Assembly: GCF_032884065.1 (NCBI RefSeq)
Contig: NC_088873.1
Location: 2,709,463 to 2,773,462 of the forward strand
From: Artemia franciscana
Lineage: Eukaryota > Arthropoda > Branchiopoda > Anostraca > Artemiidae
Reading direction: 5' to 3'
Length of the DNA stretch: 64,000 nucleotides
Of this stretch, positions 22,785 to 33,530 are shown piece after piece. The position numbers were made by a program, and so were the translations under genes. Positions within the stretch are counted from its first letter, which is position 1. Every line of letters begins with the position of its first letter. The notes under the pieces are model-generated. The model was given only the letters and a program-made list of their open reading frames with translations. It had not been told where the DNA came from and did no database searches.

Positions 22785-23245
22785 TGAAAAAAAAAACTTT
22801 CAGGGATGGGTCTAAAGGCTAAAGTATGTTCTGGGAAGGTCTGCTTACATGGAGTACAAAGAAACTGTTTCACAGCTTTCCTCAATCCACTTTATAAGGT
22901 TTTAAAGATATGCAGACATTTCCTAAATTTTGAAAAAAAAAAATATTGATATGGCTTAAAATGCTACTCAAATAAAAGGAATTGCATTTTAAGAGCTAAA
23001 GCCAGAGTAAAAGAAACTGATAATTAAAAATTAAGGTAAATCTTGTTTTGTCAAAATTTCAATAGTATAGGTATAGACCTTTTGAGTAAGCAATTATCTA
23101 AGACTTAAAAATCAGAAAAGGGTTGACATAGAAGCCTGACAGTACCTTCCCAAAGTGTTTTTGACCCTGGATTAATTACTGAGTTTCATTCTTGTAACCT
23201 ATTCCCTTTCCAAGATAATGAAAATTAGCTAAACTAGAATTTTAC
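22785..23245 (+). mobile_element. long-TIR DNA element, copy E (partial)
   Basis: Begins inside one terminal repeat (ACTTTCAGGGATGGGTCTAAAGGC), keeps the internal TTTATAAGGTTTTAAAGATATGC and TCAAAATTTCAATAG blocks and ends TAAACTAGAATTTTAC. Parts of the interior are missing. It lies immediately after the 2.7-kb segment copy 1. Confidence 0.7.
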
Positions 23246-23840
23246 GTATTTTTTGCTTTGGATTCATTACTGGAAGTTCTGTTTTCCTGACTTAACCCAT
23301 TTCTAAGATAGCAAACAGTAGCCAAACTAGAGTTTGACCTGAAAATTTATCCATGGCCCTATAGGGTAAGGCTGAAATGTAAAGAGTTCTGACAAAGATG
23401 CAACATATCTTGAAGCATCTAGTAAGAATAGTAATTGGATTAACGATGCTTTATAACCACTAGGGTCTTGCTTCATCAAGGTTTTATCTCTGAAGCCAAA
23501 TTACCAAGCTAAGGTCAAGTCTAGGGCATCAAAAGGATGAAACAAAGATTTCCAAGTATCTACATAAGTTTTCAAAAGCATATTCAAACTCTTGACTTCC
23601 TGTATTAAGGCCTATGTGAATCAAATTGCAGGATATAACCCAACATTTATCCAAATAGCCCTAATACAAAAAAAAACAAAATTAAACCTTACTTTTGCGT
23701 GGCTAGAATTCTATTTGTCAGCTTATAATTCTTATTTTATATAGACTTATTTATAGCCTACGAATTCTTCTTTTCGAAATCTACGCCTGAAAAGGTCAAC
23801 CAATAATTATGACTGATAGAACCCTACGGTTAAAAACAAT
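23246..23840. other. intergenic with fragments of long-TIR element ends
   Basis: 23265-23340 (TTTTCCTGACTTAACCC, ATAGCAAACAGTAGCC, AACTAGAGTTTGACC) is a detached, diverged terminus of the long-TIR family. Otherwise nothing is recognised. Confidence 0.45.
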
Positions 23841-23849
23841 GACAGTTCT

Positions 23850-24015
23850 GGTTAAATTAGAGTTCAACCAGTCAATTGTTTCACGCAAAATCACTTTTCA
23901 TGACAACCTGGTTTGTCACTGTTTCACGCAAAAACAGCGGTTGAGCTCAACCACACCGAGTGGTTGAGCTCAAACAGTCTCTTTGGTTGACGCGAAAAAA
24001 GGCCTCAGGAACGGC
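23850..24015. repeat. fragment of the 18-kb inverted-repeat family
   Basis: Contains TTTCACGCAAAA twice, a local palindrome GTTGAGCTCAACCACACC-GAGTGGTTGAGCTCAA, and GACGCGAAAAAAGGCCTCAG matching the arm end of the element at 17951-18487. Central sequence is absent. Confidence 0.6.
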
Positions 24016-25905
24016 TTTTGAAGTAACTAAGGTCTTATTCAGATAGAAAAAAATATTACGACCAAGATTTTGATAACATTTGTTTTAGACTCATTTAGTC
24101 TGAATTTAGAATAACTTCCTGTGCATAAGTCCTTGTAAATATTGTACCTAAGGCCGCCAACCAGTAGAGGAAACTCTTAGAATATTTTCTAACCAGTAGA
24201 GGAAACTCTTAGAATATTCTGGAACTGATCTTGAAATCAAAAAAATTAGATACACTCTAGGGGTGTATGAATAGGATATTCTAGGCTAGTTGCATGTTTA
24301 AACTTGTTTGTCTTGGGTATAGTTTGAATAACATAACCTCTTGCCAAGATAGCAAAAAGTATCTAAACTAGAATTTTACCATCATTTTTTCTCCATTGTT
24401 TCCTGATTGATTAGGCTAGCCTAACCTATATCTTAAATTTAACCCATTGTATAAAATTGACCTAAATTGTTCACAAAAAGAAAAGCAGAATGCTGCATAA
24501 ATAACTTAATGCCAAATTCATTATGGAAAGGTATTAATTTTGCAATAAATCTGTTGGCATTAAACCTAGATTTGGTTTAAATATCCTGTTTCTATATTAA
24601 TTTCAGTGCATTAGTGTCTGAGATAGCATACAGTAGTGTTGATTATTGAAACTCTTTGGCTTAGGCCTATCTTTTTCTTACATTCAGTTGAACTATTAAG
24701 GTTAGAATTTTAGACTAGGCTAGTTAAAATTTCCAAATGATGGCCTTTTCACTAGGCTATCTTTAAAAGTATTTGAGCTTACTAAATTATTTTTTAATAA
24801 TGGATCTGCATCAAATGAGAGGGAGCTCCCCTAGATTTGGTAAAATACTTTGGGAATTTTCATTGAAATATATAGGCTATATTTTGGTACATCCATCAAG
24901 GAACCCCCCTCCTCAGATTTTCAAAATACATTCCCTTCCCCCTCCCATTTACAGTTTTGTAAATTAGTGCCATTTGTGAATTAGCATAGCAGAAAGACTT
25001 TGGTTTTGTCCTGGATTTTGTTTTATTTTATACTTGACTGATTTCAGCTTATTCATAGAAAATTGTAAGGGTTTCATGTCTTCATTTTTATGGAATTTGT
25101 TTTTTTATTTATTTGCATAATTTTATAGTATTTGCTTATGAATAGGTTAAACTTGTATCAGATCAAAGGTATAAGCTATATAAAAAATGCCAATTTTTCA
25201 TGATAATTAAAAATGTTTTCTTGGGCATTAATTTGTGAACACAGAACATTTTGTTGTTAGGGCAATATGATTTTCAGAAACTTGTTTAATAACCAAATCA
25301 GGCTCATACTAAGGCCCATGACCTAAACTTAACAAGAGAAAGAAACAGAAACTTGCAGGTAGGATTTAATTTAGAGCAAAGTGGATGACATATATTTGAA
25401 ATATTCAATTCACCAAGTTTAACCTTTATAAAGCAGAGTAGTCACAACACAGGTTTCAGTTTACTGTATTTGCTTCTAATTAAATCTAGGCTTTCTTTGA
25501 GACGACAGTCCAAGATAAAAATGATTTATTCAAAGCCCAATAAAGGAACATAATTTTACAGCCTCCATCAAATATTCCAAAATTTATGAAAAATATAGCA
25601 TAGAGATGGGTGCATAAAAATTCAATGACTGATTTAGGATTTTTCTGTGAAGGGAAATTTCTCTCTTCTGATGGCTGTTCAAAAACTGTTGTCTTTTGAT
25701 AGGTAGAAAACAAAAATAACTGAACCTATAGACTTTGTATGCATTCCTTTCATCTCAAATACTTGATACTCTTCAAAACACTCACTATTATTGAAACAGA
25801 TATCTTACAAAATCCTAAAATATCAAATAACTTCAAAAATTCAATAGATTATCTCAGCTAGAAACAATTTTAGATTTTACAATTTTACAGCTTTTTTCAA
25901 ATCTT
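24016..25905. other. intergenic; small duplications only
   Basis: A 32-bp direct duplication (AACCAGTAGAGGAAACTCTT and flank) lies at 24159-24220, and a detached long-TIR element end (AAGATAGC ... TAGAATTTTACC) at 24350-24380. Open frames at 24773-24967 and 25486-25713 have no family resemblance or splice context. Confidence 0.4.
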
Positions 25906-25911
25906 CATACA

Positions 25912-26184
25912 ATGAACTCTGCCAGTGGTACATCAGAAATGACACAACATTATTTAGTTCTACAGTTGCTTATTGATGAAATAATGGATACTGATGTAGG
26001 ATCAGATAAAAATGAAGAAAAATGGTGGTAAGTTGTAATATAATATTCAATTTAATCTTGCAAGTTATTATTTTTCTAGACACAATCTTGTATATTCAGG
26101 TATGGACAAGTTCCAAAGCTGCCAATAGCACAATTAAATAGAATTCCAAAAGCTGCTGACACTTTAGCAGCAACTGCCAAATAG
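25912..26184 (+). CDS. candidate small two-exon gene, 66 aa, unrecognised
   Basis: Exon 1 is 25912-26027 and exon 2 is 26100-26184. The donor TG|GTAAGT matches consensus, the acceptor is TATATTCAG|G, and the 72-nt AT-rich intron is a typical short arthropod size. Joining restores one frame of 66 codons and a TAG stop, while the unspliced frame stops at once after the donor. The protein begins MNSASGTSEMTQHYLVLQLL, has an acidic middle, WW at the junction and the end LAATAK. I recognise no family. It could instead be the 3' end of a longer gene whose upstream exons I did not find (a possible acceptor TTTTACAG lies at 25890). No AATAAA closely follows the stop. Confidence 0.35.
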
Positions 26185-28600
26185 CATTACTACTTAGCTA
26201 CCCCATTTTCTCTATTGTGGGGTATATGTATAAATGAATGTTGGAGTGGAGACAAGTATTATGTTGACTAATAATTTGTAATTTTTTTTATTACATAGAA
26301 ACAGTTTTTTATGACCAAGAAAAAAGGATTCTGATTTTATTTAAAAATACATTATTTTGTTTTGCTACAAAGTCATTTATTGTTTGAACCTGCGATTATG
26401 ATGTTATTTATCATCTTGTATACAAAGATGTCATCTTGTATACAATAATTGTGAGTCTTTATTTTGATGTGCATATTTGAAGAAAAAGTTTACCATATGT
26501 ATAGACCAACTAACCCAATAGGAACATTTTGACTAAATACCTGACAGCCTGTACAACCAACAAGTCTCTTTTTGCTTCCTGGCTTTTGGCTATGGTCTGT
26601 TTTATGCTTTCTATTTAGCTAATTTTGTTTTGCTGGTTAAATAGCAGAAATATTCTTTATTTGACTATGTTTTTGAGTTTAGGCTATTTTATGGTTTTCA
26701 TTTAGTTATTTTCTTTTTTTCCCAAGAAAGAATGTTGGTTAAATAGCAGAAATAATCATATAGGCTACATCACCTATCACTGTCTTTGTACAATAAACTT
26801 CTAATTTCTTGGAATTAATTTTTTCAGGTTTGGCATTAATAAATTTACTCATAGATAACATTGGCCTCCAAAATTACAGTTTTGAAAATTTCGTAAAGTA
26901 TTTTGCCAAATTCCATGCTATTTGATATGTTAATTCCGAAAATGGTTCCCATCATTCCCATAATGTCAGGATTTTCTTGAAAGATACATATTATTTTAAA
27001 CAAAACCCAATTTGGAAAAGAATGATGTTGCCCAATTTCTTGTGTACTATCTGGTAACATTAGTTTCACCCAAAGCCAATAATTTGTTATTTCTTTATAT
27101 TACATAGAAACAGTTTTTTAGGACTTAAAAGTTTCTGATTTTATTTAAATGGCCCTTGTGTTTCAAGAGTTAAAGAATTAAAACAAAAGGTCAAACTGTA
27201 GCATAAAGAGCAGAGTATTGTGGAGGGGAAATCAAATCACATAACTTTTCCTAGCTAGAATTTCCTCTTTGTGGAGAATTTTTCCTGCAGAAAATTCCCC
27301 CATCAAATATTTTTTTTTTCCTCAGAAATGCATTGATAAGCATCTTATCACTTTGGTTATGGATGACGTTGTTGGCTTGTTGCAAAATTACAAATTTCTG
27401 ATGGGATGTAAACATTAACTTGCTTTTCTGAATTTACAACAAATTAGTGCAAACATAAATGCTTAGTTTGGTGGTGTCCATTGTAATTCTGAGTAACTTG
27501 CAATGTCAAGGATAATAACATCTTTGTTTTATTATACTTGACATCTAAAGTTTGTGTTTCCAAGATTTGTCAGGGGCTAGTAGCTACAGTAAATTCTTAA
27601 ATGATTCATAAATGAGGGTAGCTTCCCCCTCCTTAATAACTCATTTTTCACCCTGAAGTTTTTAATATCTTGTTAAAGTTTCTTAGGGGCCATTTTCACA
27701 AGGATTCAAGTTCAACTAAAATCCTTGTGAAACCAACAAAAGATGGATAAAATTCATCTTTTGTTCAACTTAGAGATGGGCTTCATAATCCAGTTAAAAA
27801 TGCGGCAAAAAACATAATCCATCTCAGTGATACCTTAACTCATATAGCAAATTTCAAGCAGAACTAGCTTAGCCTACTAGCAGTTGTCTTTCATTTTTGA
27901 AAAGGCCAGGCCACCCAAGCAAAGGGTGTATTGTCATTACAAATGATTTTGCTGAAATGAGCTGGTGGAAAACTATTAGGAAATGTAAGGAATCTAGTTT
28001 ACTGTTTAGAGATTAGGATATCACAAAATTAAGCATTCAATATGCTTGTTTGTAAATCTTAAGTAAATACAAACCCTGTTGGAATTTTGTTGATATCCAT
28101 CTCACAAGTAGTGTGTCTAAAGAAAGTTTCCAAAGAGCATTCAGTTTTCAGCATGCATTTTATCTTTATTGATGGTTAAAGAAAGCAATAGATATACCTG
28201 CTGTAGTTGATTAGTAATAAATAACTTGCTGCCTTTCTGCATAAAAATGTGCATTTTTATGTATAATGTATAGCTTTTAAAGTCATTAATTCCTGAGAAG
28301 CCCCTTCTCCAGTTATGCCAGCTTTATGGGTAGTAAAGCCTTTTTAAAATAATCTGAAATAATTCTTTGGGGGTCCTTACTAGTGACTTTCCTTTCTACT
28401 GCAATTAGCAATGGTTGAAATATATTGTAGTCACTAAAAATTTACAATCTTACCTATTTTACCACTATTAAGTTGCAAAAAGGGTGAACTAAATATTTAC
28501 CATTGAATTTGCCACAAAAGAAATTTCTAGCTTCAAGAAATTCAATCATGCCTTTAGAACAAGGGATCCTAAGTTAGGTCAAAGTCTTGAAAATGTGCTT
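26185..28600. other. intergenic or intronic; small hairpins near 27.7 kb
   Basis: No supported exon. 27690-27830 holds three consecutive small inverted repeats: TTTCACAAGGAT/ATCCTTGTGAAA, CAAAAGATG/CATCTTTTG and GAGATGG/CCATCTC. The rest is AT-rich. TTATTACATAGAAACAGTTTTTTA occurs near 26290 and again, slightly changed, near 27100, suggesting an old duplication. Confidence 0.4.
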
Positions 28601-28606
28601 CTAGTA

Positions 28607-28739
28607 TAAGTAATTTGTAGATTAGCTGATGATGAACACTGTATATGTGTTCGAAATATCCAGTTAAATAATTTTATATTTCACTGTCAATAAAAACGTA
28701 TCATCCCTGTTTTGAACTGCTTTACTTAAGTAATTTGTA
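28607..28739 (+). mobile_element. 107-bp retroposed insert with 13-bp target duplication and hammerhead-like core
   Basis: The insert 28620-28726 is flanked by perfect 13-bp repeats TAAGTAATTTGTA (28607-28619 and 28727-28739), the size expected for target-primed retrotransposition. At its 5' end is CTGATGA (28626-28632), a perfect 6-bp stem GAACAC/GTGTTC (28634-28639, 28647-28652) with a 7-nt loop, and GAAA (28653-28656). These are the conserved core boxes and stem II of a hammerhead ribozyme. An AATAAAA signal lies at 28689. I could not find stems I and III. It is best read as the 5'-truncated 3' end of a retroelement, possibly Penelope-like. Confidence 0.7.
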
Positions 28740-29315
28740 AATAAAAATTTGTGTCTTACTAAAAATGAGACAAAAAAATCCTGCAGAAAAGAAACAAGAC
28801 AGATTAATAAAGGAAGAAATACCATGGATGCCCATGAAATGTAAGATAGAAATGAACAAAACTTCAATTATGCATCTGTTTTCTTTAAACAGACAGGAGG
28901 AATAAACCTCCAAGCTTTGACAAATTCAATCTCACTTTTGGAACCAGGTATAAGACTAATTTCCAGGGAATGAAAACAGTAAATCCCTGGCTTTTCTATT
29001 GACACAGGCAGTGAAGGGAATAAAAACACATTTATTGTTCTGCCTATTTGTTCAACTTCTCTGTCTGTTCTACACATTCTGTATTATATTTATTTGATAA
29101 AAAAAAGGCAAAATGTCATAGATAAGATTTATTTGCAAAAAAGCCTGCAGGCCATAGCAAACACATGCAACTTTATACAAGCACCTAATTCCAAACAACT
29201 TAAACAAGCAAACAAACTTTCAAACACTTTATAAATTCAGAAACACCCATGAATAAACTCTTACCAAGCTAACTCCTCAAACATGATTCCCTATGCTTAG
29301 TCCCTAAACAAAGAT
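28740..29315. other. intergenic, nothing recognised
   Basis: Overlapping minus-strand open frames (28664-29077) are low-complexity or hydrophobic and lack support. AT-rich DNA. Confidence 0.4.
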
Positions 29316-29613
29316 TAAATAAAAAAAAAACTAGTTTTTTAAAACTGAAAGTAAGGAGCAATATTAAAACTTAAAATGAACAGAAATTACTCCATATATG
29401 AAATGGGTTGTCCCCTCTGCAATCCCTCACTCTTTACACTAATGTTTTTAATTGTTTTAAAAAGTAGAATTGTGGCAAAGAATCAAACTTTAGCATAAAG
29501 AGCAAGGAATTGCAGAGGGGACAACCCATTTCATATACAGAGTAATTTCTGTTTGTTTTAAGTTTTAATATTGCTACTTACTTTCAGTTTAAAAAACTAG
29601 TTTTTTTTATTTA
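29316..29613. repeat. 298-bp palindrome (foldback repeat)
   Basis: The left arm (AAACTAGTTTTTTAAAACTG, then GAAAGTAAGGAGCAATATTA and on to CTCTTTACACT) pairs with the right arm (AGCATAAAGAGC ... TTTAAAAAACTAGTTTTTT) over about 115 bp per arm, with about 60 bp between. The same palindrome family is seen at 44683-44975 and more degenerate at 44165-44430. A single strand could fold into a long hairpin. Confidence 0.85.
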
Positions 29614-30009
29614 ATTTCTGAACATTTTTGAATTAATGCATTTTTGATTTTGGCTCTCTGCACATAAATTATTAAAATGAAATTTACATATTAATTTTTG
29701 TTGGCTAAACGGCTTTCTCTTAGTTTTGATCAGACGATTTTGAGAAATTAGGGGTGGGGAAGGAGGCCTAGTTGCCCTCCAATTTTTCGGCTATTTAAAA
29801 AGGCAACTAGAACTTTTAATTTTTAACAAACGTTTTTATTAGTAAAAAATATACATAAACTTAAGAACTAACTTACATAACCAACTTTTATACTCTTATA
29901 TTTTTTTATTATGTATATGAGGGGGTTTGTCCCCTTGTTAATACCTCACCTTTTATACTAAATCTTAAGTTTTGTCCCAATTCTTTAAGAATGACCCCTG
30001 AATCAGAGA
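29614..30009 (-). repeat. body of the same composite repeat (reverse of 44.25-44.68 kb)
   Basis: TTTGGCTCTCTGCACATAAAT, then GGAGGCCTAGTTGCCCTCCAAT and AACAAACGTTTTTATTAGT occur in reverse-complement order to 44460-44660. This shows that palindrome plus body form one mobile unit present in both orientations in the window. Confidence 0.7.
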
Positions 30010-30530
30010 GGCTGTGGAATAAATAGTTGAAATTACCACCACTACTACTATATCATCTACAAATAATATACATGATACCCTAAACCAATCCAAAGATACA
30101 AATGGGGCTCCGTTATTTTTTCATAAAACTGTCTAAATCATTAACAAACAAGGAGAAAAGCTTTGGGATAAAGTACATCCTTGTTTCACACCAAAATGAG
30201 ACATAACTAGTCTAGAAAATTTCCCCATCACCTTTACAACAAACTTCACCCTCCTATACATAGCTGCTATTATTGCTACAAAACAAGACAGCAAGCCTAT
30301 TTCTTACAGGCTTTCAAGTAACAACCTCCTATTTACTGAATCAAAAGCACTTCTCAGGTCTAAAAAGATACAAATAGCCAACCATTTTTCCATCTCAATA
30401 TTTCCAAAGTAAAAATATGGTCAATAGTGCTGAATGTCAATCTGAATCCCACTTGTACTGGACTCAGTATTTCCTCTTTATCTAACCAATCTCTTAGCCT
30501 AAATTCCAAAACCTTATTTGCACATTAGGG
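30010..30530 (-). pseudogene. LINE reverse transcriptase fragment
   Basis: On the minus strand, right to left: an RT segment; motif A in the frame AICIFLDLRSAFDSVNRR (about 30335-30390); FVVKVMGKF; motif B HFGVKQGCTLSQ (about 30160-30200); and motif C LFVDDIVVV (about 30045-30075) with both catalytic aspartates kept. A stop follows motif A and a frameshift lies after motif B. No endonuclease or C-terminus is adjacent. Clade not determined. Confidence 0.75.
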
Positions 30531-31048
30531 GAAGGGGGGGGGGTTGCATTATATCAAATACCTAACCTAACCACCTCTATATATAAATATTAATTTAAAT
30601 GTAATTGCATCATAGTTTGTTTCACAAAAGAACCTAACTTTACTTATTGAGTGTGTTCTGAATAACATGCAAGTAGCCTACCTAACAACCATATTGATGC
30701 ATAGCTTAGATTTCTTGTTATGCATTGACGTATAGAATTCTTCTCAATTCCTATTTTGATAGCAATACATGAGGGTTTGAGTTTCACATTTTTTTTTGCA
30801 TAATTGTATAACCTACTAGTTTTGACCCTATTTTCTAATGTAGCAAGAAGTTAGGCCTACTTAAAAAAGAAAAAATTGTATGCTGACCAATGGTCAGCAT
30901 TGCACAGCAAGTGATATCCTGATTCAATGTCTGTAGCTGGGAGTGTTACAAAACATTGATTCTTCATTTGAGTGCAAAAAACATTTGATTCTTCTGAAGT
31001 TTTTCCTCAAAATTTCTCCAGGTAGGCTAATCATTATAGCTAGGTGTA
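30531..31048. other. intergenic; G-run repeat fragment at its start
   Basis: GCACATTAGGGGAAGGGGGGG at 30520-30545 belongs to the same phrase (TTTGCACAT-AGGGGGTGGGGGTAAAG) as the core of the foldback family at 32.7 kb. Otherwise nothing is recognised. Confidence 0.45.
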
Positions 31049-31160
31049 CTGTGGCTAAACTTACAGAGTCACACCATTGACCCTTATCCCAACCAAAATA
31101 ACAGCAACACCAGGCCTTAAACTCCTAAGCTTAGGTTTTCAAGCCTAGAGTAACCTACAA
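31049..31160 (-). mobile_element. tRNA-headed SINE, diverged partial copy
   Basis: CTAAACTTACAGAGTCACACC then CATTGACCCTTATCCCAACC and AGCAACACCAGGCCTTAAAC match 34998-35070 (CTGAACTTACAGAGTTACATC and onward), followed by a degraded head. It lies outside both 2.7-kb paralogous segments, which supports independent dispersal of this SINE-like unit. Confidence 0.5.
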
Positions 31161-32440
31161 GAAACTTTGCTAGGAGGGCTCAAATGTATCTATAAATTAA
31201 TATTAAAAAGTTGTTACAGGCTACCAATAAACTGCAAAGTTTTTTGAAGCACTTCAATGAATAACAGGATTCAATCTAGCCAAGGCTAGCTTAAGTAATT
31301 ATCATTGAATGTTTTAAATCAGCTTCCAGAGTAACACAGTATTTCTTTGTGTCAAGTGGGATTGAACTAAGCTTTCTTTGAACTATATACATTTTTTCTG
31401 GACAATTAGACCTATTACTCACTCTAGGCTATGCCATCGCTACAAAACAATTTACCACTGACTTTGTACGGGCTAGCAACTGTCCAAGGATTACAGGAAT
31501 TTAATTAGAAGCTTCCTAAAGCAAGACCTGAAGACTTCATCCCCAACAAACTATTCAACCAAGCTTCTCTAGATATGCCCAGCAGATCACATTAATGCTT
31601 GAACTTTACCAATGTATTTTTTATTAAAAATCAGTTTAAGGTCAAAATAAGATTGTTTACCATCACTGGTTCTTTGAACAATTGCAGTTCCATTCTCTTC
31701 CCTGCATAAAGGCTCATAGTCTTCAAACTTTTGTATGTTAGCCATCATAAAAGTTTTATATTATTGTAGTGATGATAATGATGTTCAGTTACTTAACTAA
31801 AGATGCTCGTTAACTATCTTTAGCAAAAGTTACTGAAGAAGTTACTTTGAAGTAACTTTTCTGTCGTTCCAGCTGCTAAATAGCCTCAGCTGGAACGGAA
31901 AAAGTTACTTTTAGTAACTTTTCCGTAACTTTTAGTTACTTTTTGTCACAGCTGGAACACGCTCAATAACAACATTGGTCACGTGTAATTATTGTTTTAA
32001 TGCTATTTGAAGTTTTGACAAGGAAGAGGCTAGGACTTTGGGCCTGTTTCAAATTTACAGGCAAATACACCTTCAGCAATTATTTCAGAGCTGGGTAGCC
32101 TAATACAATTTGTGTGGCCAGAAGTTTAATTGTAAGATTTCAAATTGTGGTTGTCATTTGCCTTTTTAAGTCATTCAAGATGCTTTGGATATTTTTTATT
32201 GTGATAAATTGTCTTAATGCTCTGAAAAGGGAAAATTATTTCAATTGCATAGGATAAGAAAATTTTGGTAGGCTAATTAATTCAAAGTCCTAAATTAGCC
32301 AGTGAAGTGTTTTTTTTTTTTTCACTAAAAAATCACCACGTTCTTTGAACTCCAATTATATAGCCCTGTTTTTGGCCCCCTTGATCCAGTATCCAGTTCC
32401 TGATTGTCATTTACACTAAATTTCACTTTTTCTGTTACTT
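31161..32440. other. intergenic; palindromic AGTTACTTTT cluster at 31.82-31.96 kb
   Basis: 31830-31960 is built from AGTTACTTT and its complement, with paired GTTCCAGCTG/CAGCTGGAAC, so it can fold into nested hairpins. A weaker version (AAGTAACTTTAAAGTAACT, with GTTCCAGGTG) occurs at 18290-18345. No gene seen. Confidence 0.5.
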
Positions 32441-32467
32441 ATTTATGTTTGCACCAGTTTTACCATT

Positions 32468-33096
32468 GGGTAAAACTGGTACAAACATTATTACTGGCTT
32501 TCATATAAAGTGAATATACCACTTGATGCCTTTTTTAATGCTGTTTACAAATATAATAATCGCTTCTACCACAAGTTCAGATTTAAGCACTTTTTGACCT
32601 CTTAAAAATGACCTATATATAGGGTCATTACAAATCTGTAATAGTTTAGAAACAAATTTGGGCTATATATTTGCACATCAGGGGGTGGGGGTAAAGTGTA
32701 GCATATATTAAATATGTAAACTAACCATTGCTTGAATTTTTTTTATGTGTGTGCTGTTGCACTGGTGATTTCTCTTTTCATTAAAATTTGATGTGCACAA
32801 ACACATTAAAAAAAAAAAAAACAGCAATGGTTAGTTTACGTATATAATATATGCTATGCTTTACCCCCACCCCCCTGATGTGCAAATATATAGCCCAAAT
32901 TTGTTTCTAAACTATTACAGATTTGTAATGACTCCATTTATAGGTCATTTTTAAGAGGTCAAGAGGTGAAAAAGTGCTTAAATCTGAATTTGCAGTAGAA
33001 GCAATTATTATATTTGTAAAGAGCATAAAAGAAGGCATCAAGTGGTATATTCACTTTATATGAAAGCCAGTAATACTGTTTGCACCAGTTTTACCC
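32468..33096. mobile_element. 629-bp near-perfect palindrome (foldback element)
   Basis: The left arm from GGGTAAAACTGGTACAAAC (32468) to about 32740 is the reverse complement of the right arm from about 32808 to GTTTGCACCAGTTTTACCC (33096), with a spacer of about 70 bp. Landmarks are mirrored: CACTTGATGCC/GGCATCAAGTG, AAGCACTTTTTGACC, and TTTGCACATCAGGGGGTGGGGGTAAAG against its complement. There is no ORF. TTTGCACCAGTTTTACC is also repeated directly just left of the element (32448-32464). Confidence 0.9.
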
Positions 33097-33530
33097 TTGT
33101 TTCTTGTTAATATTACTAAGGAGTCATAGTTAAGCACTAGAGAAGTCATTGTTAAATAACATGTGCTTATGTATATATAGCTTTTTGCTACTTATTCTTC
33201 TTTGGTTATATAATGCTTGATGTGGTATAAGCCAAGAGAAGGACCTGTAGACCTATAGAAGAAAACCTGTTAAAAAAGATGTTTCTTTGTAATTTACATA
33301 ATAATTATAGCTTTCTACATGCAGCCCTGCTCTACTTTAGCCCCAACCCTCCTAATATGGAAATCTATAGCTGAAATTACATATTTTCTATTGATTCTGC
33401 CAATCTATCCCTCAACCCTAGTACCTGTTAATTGAGGCAACTGTGGCAAAACAAAAACTGGAAAAACAAGTAAAAGGTGGCAGAAAACATTGGGAATATA
33501 TAATTTGGGCTATATGTTTGCAAATTAGGC

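Noticed and set aside
27690-27830. Three adjacent small hairpins as an RNA gene
   Set aside because: Stems are short and the surrounding sequence shows no promoter or conserved copy; kept only as a note.
28664-29077. Overlapping minus-strand ORFs of 63-69 codons
   Set aside because: Overlap in different frames, hydrophobic AT-driven composition, and one runs across the retroposed insert at 28.6 kb.
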